Assembly (NCBI GenBank): GCA_034620365.1
Contig: JAQGEQ010000084.1
Coordinates: 2,604,001 to 2,668,000, forward strand
Length of the DNA: 64,000 bases
From: Pegea sp. RAD2-039
Taxonomy: Eukaryota; Chordata; Thaliacea; Salpida; Salpidae
Direction: 5' to 3'
Shown here: positions 1 through 13,340 of the stretch, one piece after another
How the letters are laid out: each line of letters opens with the position of its first letter
Position numbering within the stretch: the stretch's first letter is position 1
Notes under the pieces: generated by a model
Databases searched by the model: none
Told to the model about the DNA's origin: nothing
Seen by the model: only the letters and a program-made list of their open reading frames with translations
Position numbers and translations under genes: made by a program

Positions 1-116
1 CTCAACAGAAAAATAGCTTGTTATGCAAAAAAGATTTTGTTTTTAATATAAATATTTGATTATATTTCACAACTGTGATTTTTATAAATAAGAATATACT
101 TCACATTTCATCTGAT
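1..116 (+). other. 5' flank of FoxI-like gene A
   Basis: AT-rich sequence leading into the first forkhead gene. A TGA in the gene's reading frame lies at 57-59 and no ATG occurs in frame between it and 117, which fixes the start codon if this stretch is transcribed as leader. No convincing TATA box or splice acceptor is visible, and most of the promoter probably lies outside the window. Confidence 0.5.
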
Positions 117-2497
117 ATGACTGAGACAATGATGATTAATGATAATTACATCAAACCAGTCGGTTCTTGCCTAAGTTCTCAAACAGAAATGAAGACATAT
201 AACAAAGATTTAGTAAGCTCTTCATCTCTGTACAAAAAGGGAGAACTTGGAAGTGGCTTCAATGAAGTCTTTGATTACAATCAGCAATGGCCGCAAGATA
301 TGTCCATTCAAATGCCAACTCTTAAAACAACTTCAACCGAAGCCCCAACGAATAACTCAAATAGCAAATTGATTTTTGACATGGACAATCCACAGACTAT
401 TGATAGTTTTAAAGGTGATGAGTTTCCCTTTTCAAAAAGTCAACATTTATCTGGAGTCCATAAAAATCTGGTATGTATAAATGCTCAGTCAGCACCCAGC
501 ACTCAACAACCTGAATTTAATAAATACTATTATGACAAAATACAAACGGAAGAATCATATCCTGGTCTTGACTTAGAATGGATTATGGAAGGAGTTAATA
601 TTCCCCGAGTATCAAACTCAAGCAATGGATTGTTTCGTTCAAGACAGCAAGGGTCTTTATCTTCAAGTAGGTCCTCGTCTAGCTGTAGTTGGCCTTACAT
701 AGCCACTAGCAGTGTAGCCTCACAATTTGATAATGAATCTTTTGTATTGAATGATTATGATTCAATTTTGTTAGATTCATCTCTAGTTTCACCAAGTTAC
801 ACTCCATCATCAGCTAATCTCAATCCATATTCAAACAATATGAGCTGCTACACCTACAACACAAATCATCAAATGAATACAACAAATATAGGTAGCCAAT
901 ACCCATTGATGAATTACAATCAATGTAACAAAAAAGAGGCTCTCAAACTTAACCAGTGGACAGATTTAGGCAATACATTTGCTTCAGCAAATATTTCTAA
1001 AGAGAAAGACAATTCTACGGATGCAGAGTTCTGTGGAAGCTTGGCTTCTAAGTTACCCCTTATCTCTTCAAGTCAAATAACCCAACCTCAGATGAAATCA
1101 GTGCAAGAAGAGACAACAAATAGTCCTCAATATCTATCTATTTCTACCTCTTCATCTGCTTCATCAACCTTGTTACAAAGAAATTCTTACTCAACAGATA
1201 CTTGCAAGAAGCTTAACTATACAGCAACAAGTCCTTGCTTGGTGAATACAGCTCAAACATACGGATTTCAAAAGACATACAGCACTGTACCCCATAATCT
1301 TCAATCAAATGTAAGTCAGGGATTCAACAAGTTGTCGACAGATGTTCGTAGTCGGCCACCATATTCCTATTCTGCGCTTATAGCACTTGCTATTCAAAGT
1401 GATCCTCGTAAGAGAATGACATTGCAGCAAATCTATACCTACGTTACAACCCGTTTCCCATTTTATAAACATAGTAAAGCAGGTTGGCGAAATTCTATTC
1501 GTCATAACCTATCATTGAATGATTGTTTCAAACGGGTGCCAAGATTGGAAAACGATCCAGGAAAAGGGAGCTACTGGACTTTAGACCCAGCAAGTGAAGC
1601 AATGTTTGATAAAGGCAATTTCCGGTTAGTTAGTTACAATAGAAAAGATTTTCTTTTGTTCTCATGAACGACAAGAAGTATTGCAATCTTTAAAAATGTC
1701 CTAAATATCGAACAATGTAGTTTACTAAAAGTAATCTTTTAAAAACTTTAACTAATAATTAAAAACAAAAAATGAAAAAGTGTTCTGTAAAAGTAGTGTA
1801 CTTCTACTGATTGTACCGAATAATATTTTCATAGCTTAAACGCTTTTTTTTATTTCTGATAAACAAAGATTAAAACCTACTAGTTTAACCTTTAGCATAA
1901 CCCGTTGAGCTTTGTATGAAGAAATTGATTAAAAGTAGCTTGACAGAAGCTTGGTTTTAAACAAAATCTTCAAATTAACCAAACAAATGTACTGCTTCAA
2001 TGTTTTTCAACCAATATTTAAGAAATCATAGAATGTTAGAGCTAATTTAAAAACAATTCTTTGAGTTTATATTTTGTTGTCTGCGTAATGCTTATCAAAA
2101 AAAAAAACTTTCTCATCACTTCTAATTGAGATTAAATTTCATATTAATTCAATTTTTCAGCCGACGACGCCGACGAAAGACCATTACACGAGATGTAACA
2201 AGAATTTTTAATGGAAATACAAAAGTTACTGACAAAATCAACAAAAGTGAACTAAAAGTAATAGAGGAGAAAAATTCGATATCTTCAAAAACTTTAAAGC
2301 AGATTAAAGTTAAAACAGCTCCATCAAATGAAATCCCTTTGAGCCTTCCTCTAAGTACAAGTCTTGATTATGGAGACACGAGCAGGTATTACCAACCTTG
2401 TAACAACACTTTCCATCCTATTACTTCGACCCATGTCAGTCATCCAGTAATATTTCCTTCGTCATCATATTCTGAAATGATGCTTTATAATCCTTGA
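117..2497 (+). CDS. foxI: FoxI-like forkhead transcription factor, divergent paralogue (gene A)
   Basis: Nuclear DNA-binding regulator. Two exons, 117-1624 and 2161-2497, join to a 614-aa protein. The ATG at 117 is the first in frame after a stop at 57-59. Residues 1-412 are Ser/Asn/Thr/Gln-rich and look disordered. The forkhead domain covers about 413-503, starting [14 protein letters not shown], with the recognition helix [13 protein letters not shown] at 459-471. An Arg-rich stretch (RRRRRK, 504-509) follows as a likely nuclear localisation signal. The SYSAL and KAGW signatures point to class I among Fox families. By hand count 66 of 91 forkhead residues match gene B. The intron splits the Arg codon after Asn-Phe in phase 2 (CG|GTTAGT ... 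TTTTTCAG|C), exactly as in gene B. Unlike B, it lacks the tryptophan motif before the domain and a C-terminal eh1-like motif. Identification as a forkhead gene is certain; placement in FoxI is likely. Confidence 0.93.
1625..2160 (+). other. Intron of FoxI-like gene A
   Basis: A 536-nt phase 2 intron with donor GTTAGT and acceptor AATTTTTCAG. The first exon's reading frame runs into it and stops about 14 codons later. The join restores Arg and then the basic stretch RRRRRK, as expected after a forkhead domain. Nothing else is recognised in it. Confidence 0.9.
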
Positions 2498-2900
2498 AGT
2501 TCTCTGAATTTGTTACAATTTAATTTTCTGATGTGCTTTAATTTGTCAATAATGTAATTAAGCTTAGAGAATCACCTCTCATATTACATCCGGCAAAATC
2601 TTAGTGAAGTTAGTTGCTTTAATCAAACTTCTTTTCCTTATTCTTCTCATTTTTGAGTGAAAAAAACCTCAGTGACTTAACAATTTGTGTTTTTAAACAA
2701 TTTGCAAAAATATTCATAAATACCTTAAAAAAGTAAATTAAACATAATATATATAAAGTAAAAACAAAGCTGTTTGAACTTTGAAATTGTTTCTTGTGCA
2801 TATACTTGTTATCAAACTCTAATTGCTTATGGACTTTTTTATTTTCCATTGACAATAAAAAACAGTTTTCATCATTTTACATTAACGTTTTCTAGCAAAC
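2498..2900 (+). other. Probable 3' UTR of FoxI-like gene A
   Basis: AT-rich sequence after the TGA stop. The clearest polyadenylation hexamer is AATAAA at about 2854-2859, roughly 360 nt past the stop. The transcript end cannot be fixed from sequence alone. Confidence 0.35.
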
Positions 2901-5900
2901 CACGGATTAATTAAGTACCAATTGCTTAAAACTATGAGCACTAGACAAGGTGAACTTCATGTAAATAAGATGCTTTATTCAAAATGTTTAATTATGCTCG
3001 CAATTTGTGTAATAATTTTTTTAATGTCGGGATAATAACTTCGGCTTATTTTTAACGTCAAAGACTCATTAACTTTTGGCGGATGTCTTCAGCACGAATA
3101 TTTTTCCTGCTAATGATTAATGACACTTTATTTTCTACAATGTTAATTGTAAAATGAAACTAAAGCAAATCTAAAACAAATTTGTTGCCTTATCACCAAT
3201 ATAACAATGTATCAAACGTTGATAGGGATTTTCATTTGATTCGACTTTTATTATCTACTCTTTTTTTAAAGAGGTAACGTTTTCCATGAATTTGTGTTTT
3301 GCCGAATTATGCAGTTTGTTGAAGAATTAATAAAAAAAGGAATTTAGAAATATTTTGATTTTGAGCTGCTTGCATAAAACTATTAATTGAAATACTTTTA
3401 TCGAGATAATTTTTTATCTATTTATTGATAATTCATTCATTTCATTAATTAATAACAATACTTAGTTTAATTTGTGTTAGCGAGAGGTGCTCTTTTTAGG
3501 CACCCTCCTTCACATTTATTGTAATAAATAAATAAATAAATAAATTTCAATAATAATTATTTATTTTTTATTTATTAATTATTATTTTATATTTGTCATT
3601 TTTAGCATAAAAGGTGAGTATATAATTTAAGATGAAAAAAGTTAATAACTCTTGTAATTATTTTCGAACATAATAAGATATCTTGTTGAAAAAATCACTG
3701 AGATTTTCTTTTAAACTAATTTGTTATTTTCTACAAAAAAATGTTAAATAATGATTTTTTGTTTACAAACTTGTATATAATCAGTATACAAAGTGACTTT
3801 AAGTCATTGAATTACTTATTGTTTAAAAAAATAGAATACAGTTTAAAAAAAAACTGAAAATCTTCAAAAACATAACTACATACTTAAGCGTGGGTGGCTT
3901 GGACAACCAGTTTTAGTTTTATTTTAAGTTACTAAAGTTCATTGAAACTATAGACTTATAATTTAAGGCTGTATAAAGTTACTTTAGTTAATAAAAAAAA
4001 TCTTTTTTAAGGTTGACTTTTAAACTTTTAAAGATAAAAGTAAAGTCTAAATAATCTATCTTAGTATTGTGTTCAATTGTATCAGATATATTTACTTTAT
4101 TGTATGAAAACTCAGTAAAGTTGAAAGATTAAAAAAATTTAGATTCTATAATGTTTGAATATCTGGTATTATTAAGCCCACCAAAAAATCACATTTATTT
4201 GACTATGGGATCACAACTAATGTACATCATTTCAAAAGATCAACGTCTAAACACATAAACTAATGTACAATTTTTTCATTATGATACTTGACCACCAGAA
4301 ACCTTATCATTTTTAAATGATTTTATTTAATATTTCATCACTCAAACGCCTACAATAACATTTTAAAACTCTTTCAACTGATAGACTTGTAGACACTTCA
4401 TTGTAAAAAAGTACTTTTCAAGTTTTACTCTCTTTTTCAAAAATGTAAAGATGTAAAGAAAAAAGCTAATTTTATATCAAAGAGTGATTGACAAATTGAT
4501 TTAACATTTTTCTGTTATTTTCTTATAGATAGTTTGTTCTTTTTTTTTAATTTCAGAAAATGTTTGAACAGTTTCCTGAAGATGAATTAAAAATATATAA
4601 TTTATGATTTAATTCAAACTTAAACTCTAATAATCGAGAATGATTTGATATAAAAGTTTAGCAAATCCCTCATGTGAACATTTTGCTTTTTGACTTTTAA
4701 TTGGTAGATCTTTCATCATATGTTAAATTATTTAGTAGCAACTATTTCTCAGTATTTCATAGAATATTTTAAGAATTGTTAAATATTAAATATCTTTAGT
4801 TTAATCAACAAAATTATAATTTAGCTTGAGAAAATGATATGGGTGAGTGTATAGTTATGATTGTCAAAACATCAAGTTTTCAAATAGTCATGTAGAGAGT
4901 CTTTGAAAAACTGATGCTTGTGGTCGAGATTATGTAGAAATATAATGATAAATATTAAAAGAACTTTTAACTTGATAATTTTAGCTTCAATCGATTTAAA
5001 GTATAAAAATATTTGCATCTTTTTCTATACTTTCCTTTTTCAAGAAAACTATTTTTGAAAATTAAAAAGAGTTCATGTAAGATTTTTGTAAAATAACGTT
5101 TTTCATTTTTAGATTCAAATTTAGATAAATTAAATAATTAAAAATAGTCACTGGTATAACAAATATAAAATAAATAAGACCTTAAAAATCTAAAGTAAGC
5201 CTGGAATAAACGGAACAAAATATAATAATTCAATTTGTTTATTCTTAAAGATGCATGGATACATTTTACTTGACAAAAACATTTGCAAAACTATTTTAAA
5301 TAATAATCTTGTTGTAGTTTTGATTACATTTACAGATAATTTGGACAAAAGTTCAAATTTTAATGAGTTTAAACTTTACAAGTTTATTTCTCATTATCGT
5401 TAAGCCATTAGTCAAAAGTTTTTTATCAAGTGATTTTTTTCTCTTAATTTATTTAAAATATCTTTTTCTCTTATGTCTCAAAGAACTACTTAAATAAAGT
5501 ACACAAAATTAAATTAAAGCGGCGTAACTATCATACAACAAAATATTTTTATAAGGTTTCATTTAAAAACGATTTATACTTTTGCACAATGAGATTTAAA
5601 GAAATTTTTAAACATAAATATTAAATATAACTCAAATATAAATTAATAATATAATTTAGTTGTTGTAAAATGCATTATATCTTCAAATATCTTCAATTTA
5701 TTATATGTTTATAGAATAGGGTTTTCACAGATTTTTTAATACTTACAAACTTTTATATTATTTTTGTAAATAATAAGTTATTTTAGATTAATGCATTTCT
5801 AAATATTATCAGACACAATTTTAGCTTAAAATGGATTGATTAAAAAGCTAGATTTTTTCAATATTATCCGCAAAAATGTATATGCCAATATACTTAAAGT

Positions 5901-8900
5901 ATATAATAACTATAAGCATGTGAAAAAAATTTAAAATCTTTTTATTAATAACTTTACAGTATTTGTTATCAAGGTTTTTGTATAAGTATAGATTTAAACT
6001 TTAGTATATATTATTTAACAACCGCTAGTTGAAAATGAGTAGTTTTGATATTCTTAACTTATATGCTTTAATTTTAACCTTATTCTATTTAAACTTTTTT
6101 TAATTTAAAATATGTTTTTTGTATATATATAATATAACAAGTATAATCTAGCAAATTTCTTAATTATATTATAAATTTTTGCTTTTAATAAAAAGTAGAA
6201 ATACAAAAGTGTTTTGTCTTATTCTCATTTAAAGTAAATAGTATTGGTGTAAGTTGTAGCTTCCTTCTTAGTAAGTTTTGTCGTTTAAAAAGTTTCAAAA
6301 GTCAAACAAATTATTTACACATAATTAGAATGACTACTGATGCAACTAAGAAAATATAATTTTAAGTACTTGAAACACTGTAGAATTCTTGTAAATAAAT
6401 AATAAAAAATTAAAACAAAGTTTACTTAATTGTGTTAAAAAACTATATTCTGAAAATAGATGAAGTAAGTTTAATTTTACATTAAGCATATTTCAATATT
6501 TATTGTACAATTATATTCAACACTTTTATACATTAGTAGAAACCTATGAGAAATATAAGACTTTTTACAATTATTAATTTAAGCACACTTAAGTTAATTT
6601 CTGACTTTAGTTCAAGCAGAGCGCTAATGGTTTTGGCTTCATTGGTAAGCTGATTTAATTAGTAGAAACCAATATTATATTTTAAAAGTAAAAACAGTTT
6701 TTAATTGAAGAAAAATTTACAAAATATAATTACATATTTTTAGCATCAAAAATTTCTTTTTAAAACTCAACTATCTTCTCTATCAACTTTTATTGACTTT
6801 GAGCTGTTAACTGAAAATCTTTTTAAAGATTAAGCTACTTTATTAATCTAATTAGTTTTCATTTATTATTTCTTCTCTATTTTGAACTCTAATCAGTTCA
6901 AATGACATTAAAAACCACGAATTTTGCCAGTAGGCGATGATTATAAACTGGTTTAATGGAAATGATGTTTTGATCACCTTGCATTTTACTTATTTATTAA
7001 CAAATTATTAACAATTTCAATTGAAAAAATAAATAGTTTTTAAACAAAATTTAGTCTTATTAGTCATCGTATTTATAATAATTTTTGAAGTGGTGAATGT
7101 ACGACTATTAACAACATAAAACCTGCTTTAGAATAATCATAAGTCGTTACCTGAAAGTCTAAGAGCAAAATTACTTTAATAAAGAAGATTTAATGAATCA
7201 AATCTGTTTGACATAAAAACACTTTATAAGCATTTATGTGTCTTATATTGATGGAATTAAGCTGCTATCTAGAGCTACTTATCAAGTAGTAGTAAGCTGG
7301 AGATATAGTACTAGTCATTGACAGATAAACATACTTTTCCCATTACTTAACTCTAAAAGTTCTCATTTTTGAAATAAACTCTTTTTCCTAATCTAATTTC
7401 GATCAATATTTATTCAGCTGGCTTCACTGATATTTTTTTGGAAATAAAAACGATTTTAAGGCTAACTAGATTATGGTACTGACTGAGCTAAACACTACTG
7501 AAAATGATTGAACTTATATTCTTATGTAGTAATTGCGACGTTTTATGTTAAAAGCATTTTTATTTCTATTTGTTTGACTTAAACTTGAAGTTTAAGTATA
7601 ATTTTTCATAATTAAAAGCTTGTTTACTTTTATACTTTCAAATTTGTCGTTCTCAGTCCAAAATAACCACTATCATTAATATCTTGTAAAATTTATAACA
7701 ATTAATCAATGAAATCGATTTTTAACGAAATTGTTAAAAATAAATATTTAGATTTTATTTGTAAATTTTTACAATAATAGACTGATAAAAAAACTTTTCT
7801 AGTTCAGATAAATTAAAACAAACAAAATATTTAAAGGAATCATAAATTGTTATAACTTCTTTAAATAAAGTTGAATATTTATTATTGACAAATGTAACTT
7901 AAGTTGAAACTAAATATTAAAGATGAATATAGAAATTGAAATTAAAAAAAAAACAATAAATCATAAAAAATTAATTAATTAACTTATTGTTGGCTGCAGT
8001 AATATTTCATTTATTTTCCACTTCTTTAAATTTTTGTTTTGAAACTAAAGACAAAACTATTTTTGTCGAGCTTATATCATTTAGATAAAAAAATTTTGGT
8101 TTGTTTTGAATTAATACTTCTCTTTCTCAAAATCTGCTATTCTTATTTTTGCTATTAGTAAGGGTAAATTAAATCTTTAAAAATGCCTACTTATTTACAA
8201 CAATTAAGTATTATTTCTTAACTTTGTGGTTTTATTAATTTTCATGGCAAATATTTTAACAAGTTTTTTCTATCAAGTATTTTTATAATAATATAACCTT
8301 AAAACAATAAACTTTAGATTTTTTAAAGTTAGCTTAATTTTAAATGTTCAAAAATTTAATTTAATATTTTTATAAAGTTTTCAACAACAAGTTTTTACAT
8401 GTTTTTATTTTACAACTAAATAAACTTTTAGCATAAAAATATTGAAAGCTTCATTAATGACATTTTTCATAGAGATTTATTTTTGGTTTATTTTATTTTT
8501 TATTGGTTTATTTTTAGTAGTCTTGTGTTAATGTCTGTTTTTTTTTAATTACATTAAACTCAAAATATCTAAAATATTTTTTCAATGCAAGATAGCTGAT
8601 GAGATGACTCTGTCAACTGGATGCGGACAGCTCTCTTCAAATGACACCATTATTTGAAAGCAAGTATATTGATAAAGTCTAATAGACTCTATGAATTTTT
8701 TATTTCTAATACTAAATGCTGAAAACAACACTTAAAGGAAACTTTTTGGTGATTCATTTAAATTTTATACTAATAAGTTGCGTATAAACAGTTAATTAGT
8801 CAATTAGTTTGTACTCTAGCTTGCATCTTATGTTTTGCTATAAAGGATGTAAGGTATGTTTATCAATGTTCAAAAATATTTATAATAATTCACAAGAAAC

Positions 8901-9370
8901 TGCTTGAAGCTTGGATCATTTTTTCTTCGGTAAAAATTATATTTTTATAAATATAATTAATTTTAGAGAAATTGAAAAGTAGCATACTAAAATAAATTAC
9001 TAAATTCATTTTGAATTATCTTAAAACCATTCAAATTACATGGAGGACAGAGTTTTGTCGTTTTATTTATTTTTGTTTAATAGAATTCATCAAAAAATTC
9101 TCAAAATTAAAAATATGACTAAAACTAAATTAAAAGAATAAGAAAACAGAAATTAGAGGCTTTTTGGTTTTACAATATTTATTTAAAAGTTGTAGTATGA
9201 AAACGAAATAAATTATATGATTAAGAACAAAGTTTGGACTAAATCATAAACATATAATTGTCATATTTGAACAAATTAATCACTGGTAGTTGATAAAACC
9301 TTTTTATATTCAAATTGTATTTGAGTATATAGCATCTGCCGCAAATTTATTTTATATTAAAAACTTAAAA
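2900..9370. other. Intergenic AT-rich DNA
   Basis: No convincing coding exon, RNA gene or transposon was seen. It contains simple sequence at about 3523-3590 and a small GC-containing hairpin at about 3483-3507. The rest is A/T-dominated background with stops in all frames. Confidence 0.6.
3523..3590. repeat. AAAT-type microsatellite and flanking AT low complexity
   Basis: About five tandem copies of AATA at 3523-3545 are followed by TTTATT/TTATTA low-complexity sequence. This is ordinary simple sequence. Confidence 0.8.
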
Positions 9371-9379
9371 ACTAAATTA

Positions 9380-9870
9380 AATAGGATGAGTCATACTCAA
9401 AACTATCGTCTTAATAAGCTTCTAAATGACGACACAATGTCTTGAGATGAAAAATAGCTTTACTATATCATCTCAACAACCAGCAAGATTAAAATTTAGT
9501 TAAGTTAATGAAGATGACAGCAAGAAGAATTGTGATTGTTATCTTGGGTGCGTTAAGCTAACTTGGTAAATTTCGAATGAAACCTCAAAATTATTTAATC
9601 GCTTATACGCCTGTAAACATTAAATCTAGTGATACCTTAAAGACGTTAAATCTGAAGATTTTATCTAATTACAGCTTCAGGCTTCGTTTTGACATGATTC
9701 TTACCTAGAGTTGTTTTCTATCAACTCAATATTGAGTTTGGCGTTTTTTTTAGTTTGATAAAGCTGGCAACTAAGTTCGTTTCCGGCTACAGGAAGTGTT
9801 GCTATAAATTTATTTCCGTTTAGATATCAGTGCAATTTGATTAGTTAACAATTTTGAATGAGAATCGAGA
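9380..9870. other. More balanced-composition island, no gene recognised
   Basis: This stretch is visibly richer in G and C than its surroundings. It includes TGAGTCA (AP-1-type) near 9387 and CAGGAAGTG (ETS-type) near 9790. No reading frame of note crosses it. It could be a regulatory element for the forkhead pair, but single short motifs are weak evidence. Confidence 0.2.
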
Positions 9871-12800
9871 TTCTTACAAGCTTCGATGAGTCATTCAGCA
9901 AATCGTTTTCAATTTATTTCAAACTATTTTCTACCTAAAGTTAAAGTCATTTTTACTTTTTGATAAGAAATTTCTATTCATAAATCTAACTTTGTTGCTA
10001 CGATAAATAGTTCTGTAAAACACTCTTTCCAAAATTACAAATTAAATACTTTTATAATAAACATTTGTATAAAATCAAACTGATAAATTTTCAAAGAATA
10101 TTTTCACCAATCTAGTTTGCGAAAAGTACTTCGAGCTTTTGCTAATTTAATTACAATTGGTTTTTAGATTTTATTGAAAGTTATTTTTTCTATAAATACA
10201 ATTTAATAGAATTCAATAGTGTAACAAATGCAGATAAGAAATTAATCTTTAAAAGAAGCTCTCTTAAAAAGTACAGATCTAGAAATAATTCATCACTCAG
10301 GCATTACAATGTTTAATAAAATATTGTTTATTTAAGATTTATAATAAAATTATACAGTGAAAAAAGGCTTTTTTAAGTTTTACTTGTCAGAAAATAAAAA
10401 ATGTTAATAGTTATTCACTTTTATTTCTCAAAACTCGCTAAATTTTTCACTTAAATTGATATACTCTTTAATAGTATTATAATTATCTTATTTTCAATCA
10501 TTTGAGTAAGAAATAGTTGCTTAAGCAAGTATACATCATATAAACAGTTGTCATTATTTGAGATCTTAAAGTCATATCCGCTAGAGAAGATAACAATTGC
10601 AATTTTTTATGATACTAAAGCCCTTTCACAGTTTGAATGTCTTCGGTAATTGGTTAGTCACGTCTAAAAAAATGAATGGCTTGAGAGAACGAAATTAAAC
10701 TGATTATACTTTAAATTATAGGCCACCCCAGAAATAAAAACTTTACTCAAATTAAATTTTTAAGATTTTTAGAGATTTAAACATTATAATTATCCTGGTA
10801 TTCTTAAGTTATGAATGTGTAAACCCTCAAGTTTTGAAGTTTTACTTTTTAAATTAAATGTCAGAATACAACCCTTTAAAAATAGGTTTTATAAGGTTGT
10901 CAGACTAAACTGAACCTTTTGATATTTTGTTGTTATAGGTGTAGAAAATATATGATATGATTTTTAATCCAATTAAATGAATGAAATATCGGACAGTTTA
11001 AAAAATTACTTTTTATTTCGATTCCATATTCAAATGTCTCATTCTTATCATGGTCGGGTTTATTTTAAGAAATATTTAAAAACAAAACTATATTATTCTA
11101 TTACAGATTTGTGACTAACATCACCTGAAAGCTCTTTGAAAGATATTTGTCTGTAAATCTCAAATCCTTTCAGCAAAGAGGTTATTCGCAAATAGTTTTA
11201 GTTTCTTGTACCGCTTTATGCATCATATTAACCAAATCTAAATAATGTTTATGAATACTGTGATTATACTAACAACTAAGGAGGTTTATTTAAATATAGT
11301 AAATGCAATCTTATAAAATGATTTTTTTGACTGCAAATAAACTGATGTAATTTCTTCAAAACTATTTTAAATATTTTAAGGATTTTGAACATAATGTATT
11401 TTGTTTTGCAAGAAAGCCATTGATCGCGAATAATCACTTCAAGCTCATTGCTTTTAGATTATTTTTCTGAAACCTAATTCTATAAGTATCAAAATATCAA
11501 CTTTTAGAGAGGTTATGTGCGGCATAAAGAAATCACAACCTACATAACCACTTACTAAGAGTTAATTAAATATGGTTTTGGCCAATATTTTCAGTTATTC
11601 AGTAAATAATTTACTGGTGAACTGCATTGTACTGTTGCTAACAACATTGAATTCCTTGTTTTTGTAGACTTTACATAAAAATGAACAGAATTAATTAATA
11701 GATTAGTTTAAGTAATTACTGCAATATATTACAACTTGTTTATTTAAGGTTTACAGTAATTTTTCAAAAAATTAAAAAATCGGTGGAAAAAAGCTCAAAT
11801 AGTTGTCAAGGTTTCTATTATCAATCATTTTGTAGATTACAACTTTCTTTTTCCATTTTTATTCTTATATAACTTAAATATTTTAAACTTCTTGCAACTA
11901 TTATGAAATTTTTTATTAAAAACGTTTTAAAACAAAGATTTAATTTGGTATAAGTTATTTAATTTAATTTATACAAACTATAAAAATTTTCTATAAACCA
12001 AAAACAATTTACTTTCAATGAAAAAAGTTTTGACACTTTTTCAAATCTATAGCTTTTGTTTAGGTACCTAATAAATTTTTTACCGATAATTGTTCATGGC
12101 TGTCTACAAACTTTCAAAAAACGTTTTGTTTATGATTTAAGTTTACTAAAAAAGAAGAATATAACCAAAAGTTTGCTTTCATAATGCACTTCAAGAAACA
12201 ACGATTGATTATCGTTAATTTAAAATGTTTTTTCTTATTTTATGAATTATAAAAAATCTAGTTTTCACAAAATCGATTTAAAATGATGTCAGTCAGAACC
12301 AAAGTGAAAACCAACAACAAATTAGTTCATTTGTAAAGTATCTTATCTTAATTGTTAAACTTATATTGTGATTAAGCTAATAAAAAAAGACTCATATTAG
12401 GTTTTATTCAAACTAACAAAATTGAAATTACAATTTAAAGTAATTATTTCTATCAAAATAATGAATTTTTTCAATTGAATTTAAAAGTTGCGTACATAGG
12501 GTAGAATATTTTTTTCGGAACTAAGAACCCGAAGTTATGAGTACAATACATTTAATTATATTCTTGATTAAGAAATACTTTAATCAAATCATGAGTTTCT
12601 ATCAATAATATTTTTTTAAACATTTCAATTTGATTAAAAACAGAGAAAAAAGATTACATTTTTGGTTTTCAAAATGTTCAGAAAAATACAATTTATTAAG
12701 CGGAATAGAACAAAAATGTTGGTGGTTCATTCGGATAATTATTACAAAGTATAAGTTGTCGATCTAACCAAACTTTTAATGAAAAAGTGATATAATGTAG

Positions 12801-13080
12801 AGTTGACTAACAACATTATAATGTCTCTAAAAAATTCAATTTTTCAGCTTAAACTTAAATACGTCAGTATGACAAATGAGCTTTTTTCAAAGTTTCTTTT
12901 TTATAAATTCTACTAAAGAGTTGAAGCTAGAATCGATTTTTGAAATATAATTTATTAATTTTGAAATTTACTATTTTTGGGAAATAAAATCGATTAAATC
13001 TATATAGAAATGGCTTTAACTCTATCAATTATCAGAAATTTACAAAAAAGCTTTATTTGATTTTGAAAATTTTCATCAAG
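9870..13080. other. Intergenic AT-rich DNA
   Basis: No supported feature was seen. There are only short random reading frames and A/T runs. Confidence 0.6.
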
Positions 13081-13084
13081 TTTT

Positions 13085-13340
13085 TCTTAGGTTATAATGT
13101 CACCGTTTAATTTTGTAGAAGGAAATTATTGGGCTCAACTGGAAACTAACAACAGAAAACATGTGAGCGAAAAACTGAAAGCTAAACGGAAAAGTAAAAC
13201 TTATACATCAGTCACTGCGGTGGAACCTCACTTATGCGTATTGTTTACCACCAACCCAGTCCAATTTTCGATGTATTTATGGCGCCACGTTGTCGGCTTA
13301 TAGCAGCAAATTCAGCAGCTGGCAGAGGTTAGATTAAAAC
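13085..13340. other. Balanced-composition island with a 68-codon open frame
   Basis: An open frame starts with ATG at 13097 and ends at 13303. Its predicted peptide resembles no family I know. The stretch also contains TGCGGT (RUNX-type) and CAGCTG (E-box) words. It could be a conserved non-coding element or an orphan exon. I cannot choose between them and do not call a gene. Confidence 0.2.

Noticed and set aside
1305-1505. Minus-strand open frame inside the forkhead domain of gene A
   Set aside because: Shadow of the real coding frame. A similar shadow occurs at 39080-39307 in gene B.
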